Positions 26,254-34,032 of a DNA stretch of 64,000 bases are shown here, piece after piece (within the stretch, counting starts at the first letter, position 1; each line of letters begins with the position of its first letter). The translations under genes were made by a program, and so were the position numbers. This DNA comes from Candidatus Binatia bacterium. GTDB taxonomy: Bacteria > Desulfobacterota > Binatia > UBA1149 > JAJCZL01. Under the pieces are notes generated by a model, which saw only the letters and a list, made by a program, of their open reading frames with translations, did not search any database and was not told where the DNA came from. The stretch covers positions 43,471-107,470 of the forward strand of contig JANQEO010000180.1 in assembly GCA_028278325.1 (NCBI GenBank). Reading direction: 5' to 3'.

Positions 26254-26279
26254 GCGTGTCCTCCGTTGGCTGGACACGC
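26254..26279 (-). promoter_or_regulatory. Ribosome-site-occluding hairpin before the lamin-tail gene
   Basis: Read on the minus strand, GCGTGTCC, a 10-nt loop and GGACACGC form a perfect 8-bp stem whose last base touches the ATG at 26253. The Shine-Dalgarno GGAGGA is split between loop and stem, so folding would hinder ribosome binding. Confidence 0.5.
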
Positions 26280-26389
26280 GACCGCCCGGGACGTGCCGGG
26301 ACCGCCGCGGCCCTGTTTGGTCCACGGGTGACACGCCGACCGTCGGCGCGGCAACGACAGGGGGTGAATATCCGACGCGACGCCGGCGA

Positions 26390-27262
26390 TCAGATCACTT
26401 TGTTGAGGGGGTATTCGATGATGCCCTCGGCCCCGTGTTTGATGAGCTCGGGGATGAGGTCACGCACTACATCTTCGGCGATGACGCTCTCGATGGATAC
26501 CCAGTCCTTGCCGTGCAGGTTTGCTACGGTAGGTGCGGTGATGCTGGGGAGCAGTTTGGTAAACTGCTTGACGGCCGATTTCTTGACGTTGAGCTTGAGG
26601 CCGACCTGAGCTTCGGCGCGCAGCGCTCCCTGCATCAGGGTGGCGATCTGCTCGATTTTCTTACGCTTGGAAGCGGTGCGCATGGCTCTTCGGCTGGCGA
26701 TCAACTGGGGATTGGACTCCATCAGATCCTTGATGATCTTCAGTCCGTTGGCGCGCAGGGTGCTTCCCGTCTCCGTCACCTCGACTACGGCGTCACACAG
26801 TCCGGCGGCGACCTTCGCTTCGGTTGCACCCCAGGAAAACTCCACGGAGACGTCGATCTTTCGCTCCTCGAAGTATCGCTTGGTGAAACCCACCAACTCG
26901 GTGGAGATGCGCTTGCCTTTCAGGTCGGAAGGCTTGTTGTAAGGAGAGTCCTGGGGCACGGCCAGAACCCACCGGGTCGGCCGGAAGGAGGCCTTCGAGT
27001 AGACGAGATCGCAGATTACCTCCACGTCGGAGCCGTTTTCCAGGGTCCAGTCTTTGCCCGTGATGCCACAGTGTAGGGAGCCCAGTTCGACGTAGCGCGA
27101 CATTTCCTGGGCCCTGACCAGGGAGCAGTTGATCTCGGAGTCGTCGATGGTCGGGAAATAGCTCCTGGAGCTGGTCGATACGCGCCATCCGGACTTGCGC
27201 ATCAGTTCGACGGTGGTTTGCTCGAGGCTCCCCTTGGGTAAGCCGAATCGTAGAGGCGTCAT
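26390..27262 (-). CDS. hisG: ATP phosphoribosyltransferase, long form
   Basis: 290 aa. It catalyses the first step of histidine synthesis, joining ATP and PRPP to form phosphoribosyl-[17 protein letters not shown] starts the catalytic part. GITGKDW and the PRPP-loop region [18 protein letters not shown] are typical, and the length plus the C-terminal 80 residues ([17 protein letters not shown] onward) indicate the long HisG with an ACT-like histidine-feedback domain. It overlaps the hisI stop by 4 nt, so hisI-hisG is a coupled pair on the minus strand. No HisZ is needed for the long form. Confidence 0.93.
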   Translation of the reverse strand: MTPLRFGLPKGSLEQTTVELMRKSGWRVSTSSRSYFPTIDDSEINCSLVRAQEMSRYVELGSLHCGITGKDWTLENGSDVEVICDLVYSKASFRPTRWVLAVPQDSPYNKPSDLKGKRISTELVGFTKRYFEERKIDVSVEFSWGATEAKVAAGLCDAVVEVTETGSTLRANGLKIIKDLMESNPQLIASRRAMRTASKRKKIEQIATLMQGALRAEAQVGLKLNVKKSAVKQFTKLLPSITAPTVANLHGKDWVSIESVIAEDVVRDLIPELIKHGAEGIIEYPLNKVI

Positions 27263-27639
27263 TTCTTTTTGTAGACCTCGTTCGGGTCGAACACGCGTTC
27301 GTCGGTGGTTACCAGTTCACCATTGTCTATCTTGCGGAAGAAGCACGACCGGTAGCCTTCGTGGCAGGCGGCTCCACCCTTTTGGTCGATCTTGAGCAGG
27401 ATCGCATCGGCGTCGCAGTCCACGCGGACCTCGCTGACCAACTGTACGTTGCCTGAAGACTCTCCCTTGACCCATAGTTCGTTGCGGCTGCGGCTCCAGT
27501 AGGTTGCCTTTCCTGTCTCGAGGGTGTGATTGAACGCCTGCTCGTTCATGTAGGCGACCATCAGTACGGTCCCGTCGTCGGCGTCTTGGGCGATGGCCGG
27601 GACGAGCCCACCTTGTTTGCGAAAGTCGATCTCTACCAT
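27259..27639 (-). CDS. hisI: Phosphoribosyl-AMP cyclohydrolase
   Basis: 126 aa, ATG start. It opens the purine ring of phosphoribosyl-AMP, the third step of histidine synthesis. [30 protein letters not shown] is interrupted only by expected variation. The metal ligands appear as DCDADAIL and the Zn-binding cysteines as CHEGYRSCF. The length fits a stand-alone HisI without the HisE pyrophosphatase domain, so HisE must be encoded elsewhere. It is the first gene of the hisI-hisG pair and starts 29 nt downstream of a long inverted repeat. Confidence 0.93.
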   Translation of the reverse strand: MVEIDFRKQGGLVPAIAQDADDGTVLMVAYMNEQAFNHTLETGKATYWSRSRNELWVKGESSGNVQLVSEVRVDCDADAILLKIDQKGGAACHEGYRSCFFRKIDNGELVTTDERVFDPNEVYKKK

Positions 27640-27668
27640 TTTCGGGGTTGAACTCCGTTCGATCAGGT

Positions 27669-27695
27669 ATGTCCGGTGCCGCGAGGACCGGACAT
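27669..27695. promoter_or_regulatory. Perfect 9-bp inverted repeat between hisI and lpxD
   Basis: ATGTCCGGT (27669-27677) and ACCGGACAT (27687-27695) are perfect complements around a 9-nt spacer, in the 142-nt divergent region. It could be a regulator's operator for either gene, or a leader hairpin in the hisI transcript. The rest of the region holds no other feature I can support. Confidence 0.5.
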
Positions 27696-27781
27696 CGTGG
27701 AATAGTTACGGAGGTGTGGTGGAAACGCAATTCCGTCGGTGCCGCCTTGTCCTGCTGCCTACCCTGAGCTAAACGAGTGCC

Positions 27782-28804
27782 GTGAAGCTTTCCGAACTCG
27801 CATCCCACCTCGGCGGGCGTGTCGAAGGAGACGGTGACGTCGAGATACGCGCAGCCGCCCCCATCGTCGATGCGGGGAATGGAGATGTCACCTTTCTGGC
27901 GAATCCCAAGTACAAGCCTCTCGTCGCCGAGACTTCGGCTTCGGCCATCATTGTCCGTGACGGGGAAGAGATCGGTGACACGAAAGCCAATGTGTTGAGA
28001 GTAGGCGAGCCGTATGGCGCCTTCGTCAGGACGCTGGCGTTGTTCGACGACAGGCCGCAGCCCTCGGCGGGTATCCATGACAGGGCGGTCGTCGCGGAAT
28101 CGGCCGAGATCGGTCCGGGCGCCTATGTCGGTCCCTGCGCGGTTGTCGGCGACAACGTCCGTATAGGTCGAGACTGCCGCATCTTCCCGAACGCGACCAT
28201 CTATGAGGGCGTGACCATAGGCGATCGCTTTACGGCCCACGCAGGCTCGGTGGTTCGCGAAGGGCTAATACTCGGGGACGATGTAACGCTGCAGCCGGGT
28301 GCCGTGCTGGGAGCCGACGGTTTCGGGTTCTTGCCGGCCGGGGATGCGGCGCCGGTCGCGATACCTCAGATCGGGCGCGTCAAAGTCGGTGACAATGTCG
28401 ACGTCGGTGCCAACACCACCGTCGATCGTGCCGCTGTCGGCGAGAGCGTCCTTGGGGAGGGCGTCAAGCTGGACAACCTGGTGATGGTGGCCCACGGCTG
28501 CCGCATTGGTGACGGGACGATGATAGCCGCACAGACCGGCATCGCCGGAAGCACCTCGATCGGCAAGCGGGTGATCATCGGCGGCCAGGTCGGGATAAAC
28601 GGGCATATTGATGTCCACGACGAGGCCAAGGCTGCCGGCGGTAGCCGTATCGTCGGCGATGTCGACCAAGGGGCGACGGTGGCAGGCTTCCCCGCGGTGG
28701 AGATCGGCACTTGGCGCCGCTACACGGTACTGCTCAAACGCTTGCCCGAGCTGTTCAGGCGCCTGCGGGCCCTGGAGGCGGGCAAGCAAGGCAAGGACAA
28801 ATAG
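27782..28804 (+). CDS. lpxD: UDP-3-O-acylglucosamine N-acyltransferase
   Basis: 340 aa, GTG start. The enzyme N-acylates UDP-3-O-acyl-glucosamine in lipid A synthesis, using acyl-ACP. The N-terminal uridine-binding domain (KLSELASHLGG, DVTFLANPKYKP) is followed by hexapeptide repeats of a left-handed beta-helix (AEIGPGAYVGPCAVVGDNV and on). ADGFGF and the catalytic-His segment NLVMVAHGCRIGDGT are intact. A C-terminal helical extension (LLKRLPELFRRLRALE) is standard. Its presence shows the organism makes lipid A. Other lpx genes are not in the window. Confidence 0.94.
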   Translation: MKLSELASHLGGRVEGDGDVEIRAAAPIVDAGNGDVTFLANPKYKPLVAETSASAIIVRDGEEIGDTKANVLRVGEPYGAFVRTLALFDDRPQPSAGIHDRAVVAESAEIGPGAYVGPCAVVGDNVRIGRDCRIFPNATIYEGVTIGDRFTAHAGSVVREGLILGDDVTLQPGAVLGADGFGFLPAGDAAPVAIPQIGRVKVGDNVDVGANTTVDRAAVGESVLGEGVKLDNLVMVAHGCRIGDGTMIAAQTGIAGSTSIGKRVIIGGQVGINGHIDVHDEAKAAGGSRIVGDVDQGATVAGFPAVEIGTWRRYTVLLKRLPELFRRLRALEAGKQGKDK

Positions 28805-28893
28805 GGCGGGACGCCTCTTTGACCGCATTGCGCGGGGGCCGGGTTCTGTGTACTTTTGCGGGTCCCGGTGGATACCGGTGCCAGGGGAGCCCG

Positions 28894-29376
28894 GTGAAGA
28901 TTCGTGTTTCCGATCTATCTGAAGAAGTTCGGCAGGTGGAGTTCGTCGAGCGGGGCGATGCTTTGAATGAACTGGTAGCATCCAGTGCCGGTTACGACGA
29001 CCAGCGTTTCGACGGTGATATTGCCGTGCGTGCCGAGTTGTATAGGTACGGCGGCGACGTGCATGCGTCGGGAACCCTGGCCGGCCGGCTGGCCTGCACA
29101 TGCTGCCGGTGTCTGGAGGACTTTGATCGACCTCTCGAACGAGGCTTCAAGTTCTTGCTGGTGGATGCTTCGGCCTACCCGGAAGGAGAGGCCGATGAGG
29201 GTTTGGACTACCACGACGGAGAAGAGATAGATCTGGGCAGCCTCGCCCGCGAGCAAGCGCTCTTGGCGCTGGAATCGATGGCGCTGTGTTCGCCCGATTG
29301 TCAGGGGCTTTGCGCGGGCTGCGGGGCGAACCTGAACGAGGGCCCGTGTAGTTGCCCCATACACAATCGACTCTAG
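28894..29376 (+). CDS. YceD/DUF177 family protein
   Basis: 160 aa from GTG 28894, with GGGGAG about 5 nt upstream; the frame is open earlier but without homology. YceD proteins are encoded just before rpmF in most bacteria, and a plant homologue works in 23S rRNA processing. The visible pattern is [26 protein letters not shown], then the C-terminal Cys pairs [17 protein letters not shown] and CSCP, likely a metal site. Location before rpmF supports the call. Confidence 0.88.
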   Translation: MKIRVSDLSEEVRQVEFVERGDALNELVASSAGYDDQRFDGDIAVRAELYRYGGDVHASGTLAGRLACTCCRCLEDFDRPLERGFKFLLVDASAYPEGEADEGLDYHDGEEIDLGSLAREQALLALESMALCSPDCQGLCAGCGANLNEGPCSCPIHNRL

Positions 29377-29399
29377 TCGCTGATCGAGGAATTCAAGAT

Positions 29400-29582
29400 A
29401 TGGCCGTACCCAAAAGGCGCACTTCAAAGGCGAAACGAGACTCCAGGCGCTCACACGATGCGCTGACGAGGCCTAACTGGTCGGAATGCCCGAACTGCAA
29501 GGCGCGCGTGCTGTCCCATCGAGTCTGTCCCTCCTGCGGATACTATAAGGGGCGGCAGGTCATCGAGCCGGGCGAGGAGTAG
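29400..29582 (+). CDS. rpmF: 50S ribosomal protein L32
   Basis: 60 aa from ATG 29400 with GAGG 8 nt before. [20 protein letters not shown] is the classical L32 start. The Zn-ribbon cysteines are CPNC and [12 protein letters not shown]. It is followed within 5 nt by fabG, where plsX would normally stand, and its 3' end carries the GAGGAG used as ribosome site by fabG. Confidence 0.95.
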   Translation: MAVPKRRTSKAKRDSRRSHDALTRPNWSECPNCKARVLSHRVCPSCGYYKGRQVIEPGEE

Positions 29583-29586
29583 CGGT

Positions 29587-30345
29587 CTGACTGACAGCGG
29601 CGGCCGTTTTGCCGGGCGTGTCGCGATCGTCACCGGGGGGTCGCGCGGAATCGGCGCTGCCATTACGGCATCGCTGGTTTGCGGCGGGGCGAGCGTTTTT
29701 CCGTTCTATCGTTCCGATGAGGCGTCGGCGTCCGCTCTGGAGGCCGAGCTTTCGGATGCGCCCGGCGAGTGCAGGCCCCTCAAGGTCGACGTCACCGAGC
29801 CCGAGCGGGTTGACGAGGCGGTTGCCGGCGTCGCCAAGACCCATGGGCGTATCGATGTATTGGTGAACTGCGCCGGGGCGACCTCGGACAATCTGCTATT
29901 GCGCGCACGAGCGGGCGATGTCAGCGCAAGCCTCGCGGCCAATCTCGAGTCGGTCATCTCGGTATCACGGGCGGTACTCCCTGCCATGCTCAAGGCTCGT
30001 TACGGACGTATCGTCAACGTGAGTTCTGTGGTGGCTTCGATGGGCAATCCGGGCCAGTCAGTCTACGCTGCGGCGAAGGCCGGCGTGGAGGGTTTTACCC
30101 GCTCGCTGGCCCGTGAGGTGGGAGCGCGCGGTGTGACAGTCAACTGCGTCTCGCCCGGCTTCATCGAGACGGACATGACCGGCTCGATAGCGGAAGCGGC
30201 GCGGCAAAAGGCCTGCGATGCAACCGCCCTCGGCCGCTTGGGCAGGCCCGAGGAAGTAGCCGGGGCGGTCGCGTTCTTGGCCTCGGATGATGCGGCGTTC
30301 GTGACCGGAGCCGTGTTGCAAGTCAACGGTGGCCTGTATATGTAA
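29587..30345 (+). CDS. fabG: 3-oxoacyl-ACP reductase with a CTG start
   Basis: 252 aa if read from CTG 29587. It reduces 3-oxoacyl-ACP with NADPH in fatty acid elongation. GRVAIVTGGSRGIGAAI, NCAGATSDN and the Ser-Tyr-Lys triad (NVSSVVASM, SVYAAAKAG) are all intact, and the protein ends FVTGAVLQVNGGLYM like other FabG. No ATG, GTG or TTG exists in frame between the preceding in-frame open stretch and TTG 29860, which would delete the whole NADPH-binding motif. CTG 29587 sits 7 nt after GAGGAG and gives the normal family length, so a CTG start is the best reading. A sequencing error is the alternative. Confidence 0.82.
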   Translation: MTDSGGRFAGRVAIVTGGSRGIGAAITASLVCGGASVFPFYRSDEASASALEAELSDAPGECRPLKVDVTEPERVDEAVAGVAKTHGRIDVLVNCAGATSDNLLLRARAGDVSASLAANLESVISVSRAVLPAMLKARYGRIVNVSSVVASMGNPGQSVYAAAKAGVEGFTRSLAREVGARGVTVNCVSPGFIETDMTGSIAEAARQKACDATALGRLGRPEEVAGAVAFLASDDAAFVTGAVLQVNGGLYM

Positions 30346-30388
30346 TTTCGGTAGTTTGCAGGTTGGGCGGGAGCCATGGAGGTAGGCG

Positions 30389-30628
30389 ATGTCGTCGTCA
30401 GTGTCGGATAAAGTAATCGAAATCATCTGTGATCAGCTCACCATCGAGCCTTCGCAGGTCGGACCGGAATCTTCCTTCCTGGAAGATCTGGGCGCCGATT
30501 CTCTCGACATCGTGCAACTAATCATGGCTCTCGAAGAAGAGTATCATCTCGAGATCTCCGACGAGGACGCAGAGAAGATACGAACCGTTCGGGACATCGT
30601 CGAGTACATCGACAATCACCAGCAGTAA
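30389..30628 (+). CDS. acpP: Acyl carrier protein
   Basis: 79 aa, ATG start with a strong GGAGG 8 nt upstream. It is acidic and helical, with the phosphopantetheine attachment site [18 protein letters not shown] (Ser within DSL). It carries the growing acyl chain for fatty acid and lipid A synthesis. Its stop TAA lies in front of rpiB with no fabF between, unlike the usual order. Confidence 0.95.
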   Translation: MSSSVSDKVIEIICDQLTIEPSQVGPESSFLEDLGADSLDIVQLIMALEEEYHLEISDEDAEKIRTVRDIVEYIDNHQQ

Positions 30629-30659
30629 GCGACAGCCTGACCCCCACCTCGACGCGGGC

Positions 30660-31103
30660 GTATCCAGCGTAGCGGTAGGCTGCGATCACGCCGCACTAGC
30701 CGCGAAGTCGACCGTCGTGGATGTCCTTCGCGACTTGGGCCTGAAGGTCAACGACCTCGGAACCGATTCGGCAGAGTCGGTGGACTACCCGGATTTTGCA
30801 GTCGAGGTTGCACGGGCCGTATCAGCCGGCAGCGCTGATCGAGGCGTGCTGCTGTGTGCGACGGGCATCGGCATGGCGATCGCCGCCAACAAGGTTCCCG
30901 GTGTGCGTGCGGCACTTGTGCACGATGTAACGACGGCCAAGCTGTCGCGTGAGCACAACGACGCGAACGTGTTGGTTCTCGGTGGTGCCGTGTTGGGTGA
31001 CAGGCTGATCCGCGATATCGTCGCGGCTTGGTTCTCGTCGGAGTTCGAAGGCGGTCGCCATCAGCGGCGCGTCGACAAGATATCGGCACTCGAATCTGAA
31101 TAG
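30660..31103 (+). CDS. rpiB: Ribose-5-phosphate isomerase B, start codon not identifiable
   Basis: About 147 aa if counted from the conserved N-terminus. It interconverts ribose-5-P and ribulose-5-P in the pentose phosphate pathway. VAVGCDHAALAAKS carries the Asp-His substrate residues, LLCATGIGMAIAANKVPGVRAALVHD the active-site Cys and glycine loop, and SREHNDANVLVLGG the rest of the site. Upstream, the frame runs through GTA, TCC, AGC and earlier codons into acpP with no ATG, GTG or TTG. The first GTG (30717) would remove the CDHA motif. The coordinate given is where homology begins, not a proven start. A rare start codon, a frameshift or a sequence error must be involved. Confidence 0.8.
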   Translation, partial: VSSVAVGCDHAALAAKSTVVDVLRDLGLKVNDLGTDSAESVDYPDFAVEVARAVSAGSADRGVLLCATGIGMAIAANKVPGVRAALVHDVTTAKLSREHNDANVLVLGGAVLGDRLIRDIVAAWFSSEFEGGRHQRRVDKISALESE

Positions 31104-31125
31104 GGAATAGCGGGAAGGCTGGACA

Positions 31126-32376
31126 GTGAGCGTACTCAAGGATTGCGATCCCGAAATCTACGAAGCCATACGTTCGGAATGGCGGCGCCAGGAACTGAAC
31201 CTCGAGCTCATCGCCTCCGAGAACGTCGTGAGTCCGGCGGTGTTGGAAGCCGTCGGTTCGATCCTTACCAACAAGTACGCCGAGGGGTATCCCGGCAAGC
31301 GCTACTACGGCGGTTGCGAGTATGTCGACATCGCCGAGTCGCTTGCGATCGAGCGCGCCAAGCAGCTGTTCGGAGCCGATCACGTCAACGTCCAACCGCA
31401 CTCGGGATCCCAGGCCAATATGGCCGTGTACTTCTCGCAACTGTCGGCGGGCGAGACGATGCTCGCCATGGATTTGACCCACGGTGGCCACCTGACCCAC
31501 GGAAGCCCGGTGAACTTCTCGGGAAGATTCTTCAACGTGGTGCACTACGGGGTGTCCGAGACCGACTATCGCATCGATATGGATCAGGTTCGCGACCTGG
31601 CCAAGAAACACGGTCCGAAGATGATCGTGTCAGGTCACAGCGCCTATCCGCGTGCTCTGGATTTTGAGGCTTTCCGATCGATCGCCGACGAGGTCGGCGC
31701 TTTGCTGCTCGCCGACATCGCCCATGTTGCAGGCCTGGTCGCGACCGGATTGCATCCGGATCCGGTTCCCTACTGCGACTTCGTGACGACGACCACCCAC
31801 AAGACTCTACGGGGGCCGAGAGGCGGAATCATCATGTGCAAGGCCGAGCATGCCAAGACCTTGGATTCCTCGATCTTCCCCGGCAATCAGGGCGGCCCCC
31901 TGATGCACGTGATCGCGGCCAAGGCAGTCGCTTTCAAGGAAGCACTGCAGCCGAGCTTCAAACAGTATCAGTCGGCCATTCTCGACAACGCCAAAGCCAT
32001 GGCGGCCGCGTTGCAGGAAGCCGGGCTGCGTCTGATAAGCGGCGGTACCGACAACCACTTGATGTTGATGGACCTCCGGGCGGGCGAACTGACCGGTCGA
32101 TTGGCTCAGCAGACCCTCGACAAGGCCAACATAACCACCAACTGTAACACCGTGCCCTTCGACAAACGCTCGCCTTTCGTTACGTCCGGCTTGCGGCTCG
32201 GGACGCCGGCGGTCACCTCGCGGGGCATGGGGCCCGGGGAGATGACCGAGATCGCCGACTTCATCGCGCGGGCTTTGGCGGCCCTGGACGACGACGAGGC
32301 GCTGGCGCGCATCTCCGACGAGGTTGCGTCGCTGTGTCGCCGATTCCCCATCTATCCGTCGATGGGTAGCGCCTGA
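31126..32376 (+). CDS. glyA: Serine hydroxymethyltransferase
   Basis: 416 aa, GTG start. This PLP enzyme converts serine and tetrahydrofolate to glycine and methylene-[39 protein letters not shown] and the PLP-lysine site [13 protein letters not shown] are diagnostic. The C-terminal [10 protein letters not shown] is conserved. It follows rpiB as in many deltaproteobacteria and precedes nrdR. It supplies one-carbon units also used by the purN and purU genes further on. Confidence 0.96.
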   Translation: MSVLKDCDPEIYEAIRSEWRRQELNLELIASENVVSPAVLEAVGSILTNKYAEGYPGKRYYGGCEYVDIAESLAIERAKQLFGADHVNVQPHSGSQANMAVYFSQLSAGETMLAMDLTHGGHLTHGSPVNFSGRFFNVVHYGVSETDYRIDMDQVRDLAKKHGPKMIVSGHSAYPRALDFEAFRSIADEVGALLLADIAHVAGLVATGLHPDPVPYCDFVTTTTHKTLRGPRGGIIMCKAEHAKTLDSSIFPGNQGGPLMHVIAAKAVAFKEALQPSFKQYQSAILDNAKAMAAALQEAGLRLISGGTDNHLMLMDLRAGELTGRLAQQTLDKANITTNCNTVPFDKRSPFVTSGLRLGTPAVTSRGMGPGEMTEIADFIARALAALDDDEALARISDEVASLCRRFPIYPSMGSA

Positions 32377-32462
32377 GGCGGCGCAGGGCGGGGGCGTTGG
32401 TTGGCCGCTAGCGCGAAATCGGTGACCTCCGTTGCCAACCGGCCGGGAGCGCGCTTGGCTGC

Positions 32463-32936
32463 ATGAAGTGCCCGTTCTGCCAGCACGCCGATAGCAAAGT
32501 CGTCGATTCCCGCGAGGTTCAGGACGGAGACAGCATACGCCGCAGACGTGAATGTCTGGGGTGTCAAAGGCGCTACACGACTTACGAGCGAGTCGACGTC
32601 GTAATGCCGATGGTTATCAAGAAAGACGGCAGGCGTGAGAACTGGGATCGGTCGAAGATTCTTGCCGGATTGCACCGGGCCTGCGAGAAGCGGCCCGTGT
32701 CCGCCGACACCATCGAAGAGATTACTACGATAGTCGAGCGTATGGTGCAGGACGCCGGGAGTCGTGAGATTTCCAGCTCCGTGGTAGGCGAAGGGATCAT
32801 GACCAACCTCAAGGAGCTCGACGACGTTGCCTACGTACGTTTCGCATCGGTCTACAAATCTTTTAGAGACATCGACGAGTTCAAATCAGCTCTTGATTCC
32901 CTGATGAAAGAGCGAGGTCGGACCGAGAGGGGCTGA
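32463..32936 (+). CDS. nrdR: Transcriptional repressor NrdR
   Basis: 157 aa, ATG start. It is a Zn-ribbon plus ATP-cone repressor of ribonucleotide reductase genes. Zn ligands are Cys3, Cys6, Cys31 and Cys34 (MKCPFCQH, ECLGCQRR). The ATP-cone shows VIKKDGRRENWDRSKILAGL. Its stop is directly followed (1 nt) by ribD, a common nrdR-ribD arrangement. The 86-nt gap before it contains a distant 7-bp inverted repeat (GGTTGGC/GCCAACC) but no clear NrdR box. Confidence 0.95.
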   Translation: MKCPFCQHADSKVVDSREVQDGDSIRRRRECLGCQRRYTTYERVDVVMPMVIKKDGRRENWDRSKILAGLHRACEKRPVSADTIEEITTIVERMVQDAGSREISSSVVGEGIMTNLKELDDVAYVRFASVYKSFRDIDEFKSALDSLMKERGRTERG

Positions 32937-32937
32937 C

Positions 32938-34032
32938 ATGGCTCGTTCCGGTGCGTCTGCCGACGAAGCGTGGATGCTCGAGGCATGTGCGCAGGCGGAG
33001 AAGGGTCTGGGCAGGACCGCGCCCAACCCGGCGGTAGGCTGCGTCATAGTCAGCGGAGGGCGCGCCGTGGCATGGGGCTATCATCGGCGTGCGGGCCTTG
33101 CTCATGCGGAGATCGAGGCTTTGCGCCGTGCGGCCGGGCGCGCAAGGGGAGCCACGGTCTATGTCACCCTCGAACCCTGTTGCCATCACGGCAAGACGCC
33201 CCCATGCATCGAATCGCTCATCGAGGCGGGTGTGTCGAGGGTCGTCGTCGGGGTGCGCGACCCCAATCCGGCGGTTCGGGGACGCGGACTGCGCGCGTTG
33301 AGATCGGCCGGCATCCGCGTCGACGTCGGTGTGGCCGAGGCTGAGTGTTCTCGACTGATACGCGGATTCTCGCACTGGATAACCACCGGTAAGCCTTGGC
33401 TGCATCTGAAGCTCGCGGCGAGCTTGGACGGCCGTATCGCCTCCGTGTCGGGAGAATCCAAGTGGATCAGCGGGCCGGCCTCGAGAAAGCTCGTGCAATC
33501 CATGCGGGCTAGATCTGACGCTGTGATCGTGGGTATCGGCACGCTGCTGGCCGACGATCCACGATTGACCTGCCGGGTACGGGGTGGCCGGGACCCGCTG
33601 CGGGTGGTTCTCGACAGTGGTCTGCGGACGCCGATAGACGCCCGCGTCGTGACAGGCCGTGGCGAGGCTCTGATAGTTGGGTCGCCGAAGGCGTCGGCCC
33701 GCCGTCGTGCACGTCTGCAGGCCGCAGGCGCGGAAGTGATTTCCCTCGACACCCGCGGCGCGCGCGGCTGGACACGGCTGATGAAAGCTCTGGGCGAACG
33801 CGGTTTTCATGAGGTGCTGCTCGAGGGAGGGGCCAAGGTGGCTGCATCGGCCGTAAGGTGTCGAATGGTCAATGAGCTGACCATCTTTTATAATCCTCGG
33901 TTGATCGGTGGCGACGGTGTACCCATGCTGGACTCACTTGGTATAAGGCAGCCCGATCGGGCCGTGAGGCTCGAGACCGGGGAGTGTTTCCGCTCCGGCG
34001 AGGATTTCGTGTGGAGGGGTACGCTGGCGTGA
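32938..34032 (+). CDS. ribD: Bifunctional riboflavin deaminase/reductase
   Basis: 364 aa, ATG start. The N-terminal deaminase has the Zn-binding HAEIEAL and TLEPCCHHGKTPPC motifs. The C-terminal reductase (from about residue 150, LHLKLAASLDGRIA) contains ISGPASRKLVQSMRA and the strand LLEGGAKVAASAV. It converts the GTP cyclohydrolase II product to the pyrimidine used by lumazine synthase. Both domains look intact. The ribE gene normally found next is absent, and ribBA follows with a 4-nt overlap. Confidence 0.94.
   Translation: MARSGASADEAWMLEACAQAEKGLGRTAPNPAVGCVIVSGGRAVAWGYHRRAGLAHAEIEALRRAAGRARGATVYVTLEPCCHHGKTPPCIESLIEAGVSRVVVGVRDPNPAVRGRGLRALRSAGIRVDVGVAEAECSRLIRGFSHWITTGKPWLHLKLAASLDGRIASVSGESKWISGPASRKLVQSMRARSDAVIVGIGTLLADDPRLTCRVRGGRDPLRVVLDSGLRTPIDARVVTGRGEALIVGSPKASARRRARLQAAGAEVISLDTRGARGWTRLMKALGERGFHEVLLEGGAKVAASAVRCRMVNELTIFYNPRLIGGDGVPMLDSLGIRQPDRAVRLETGECFRSGEDFVWRGTLA

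Noticed and set aside
32377..32937. FMN riboswitch for the rib genes
   Set aside because: ribD starts 1 nt after nrdR, and the gap before nrdR is 86 nt without the conserved FMN-element segments.
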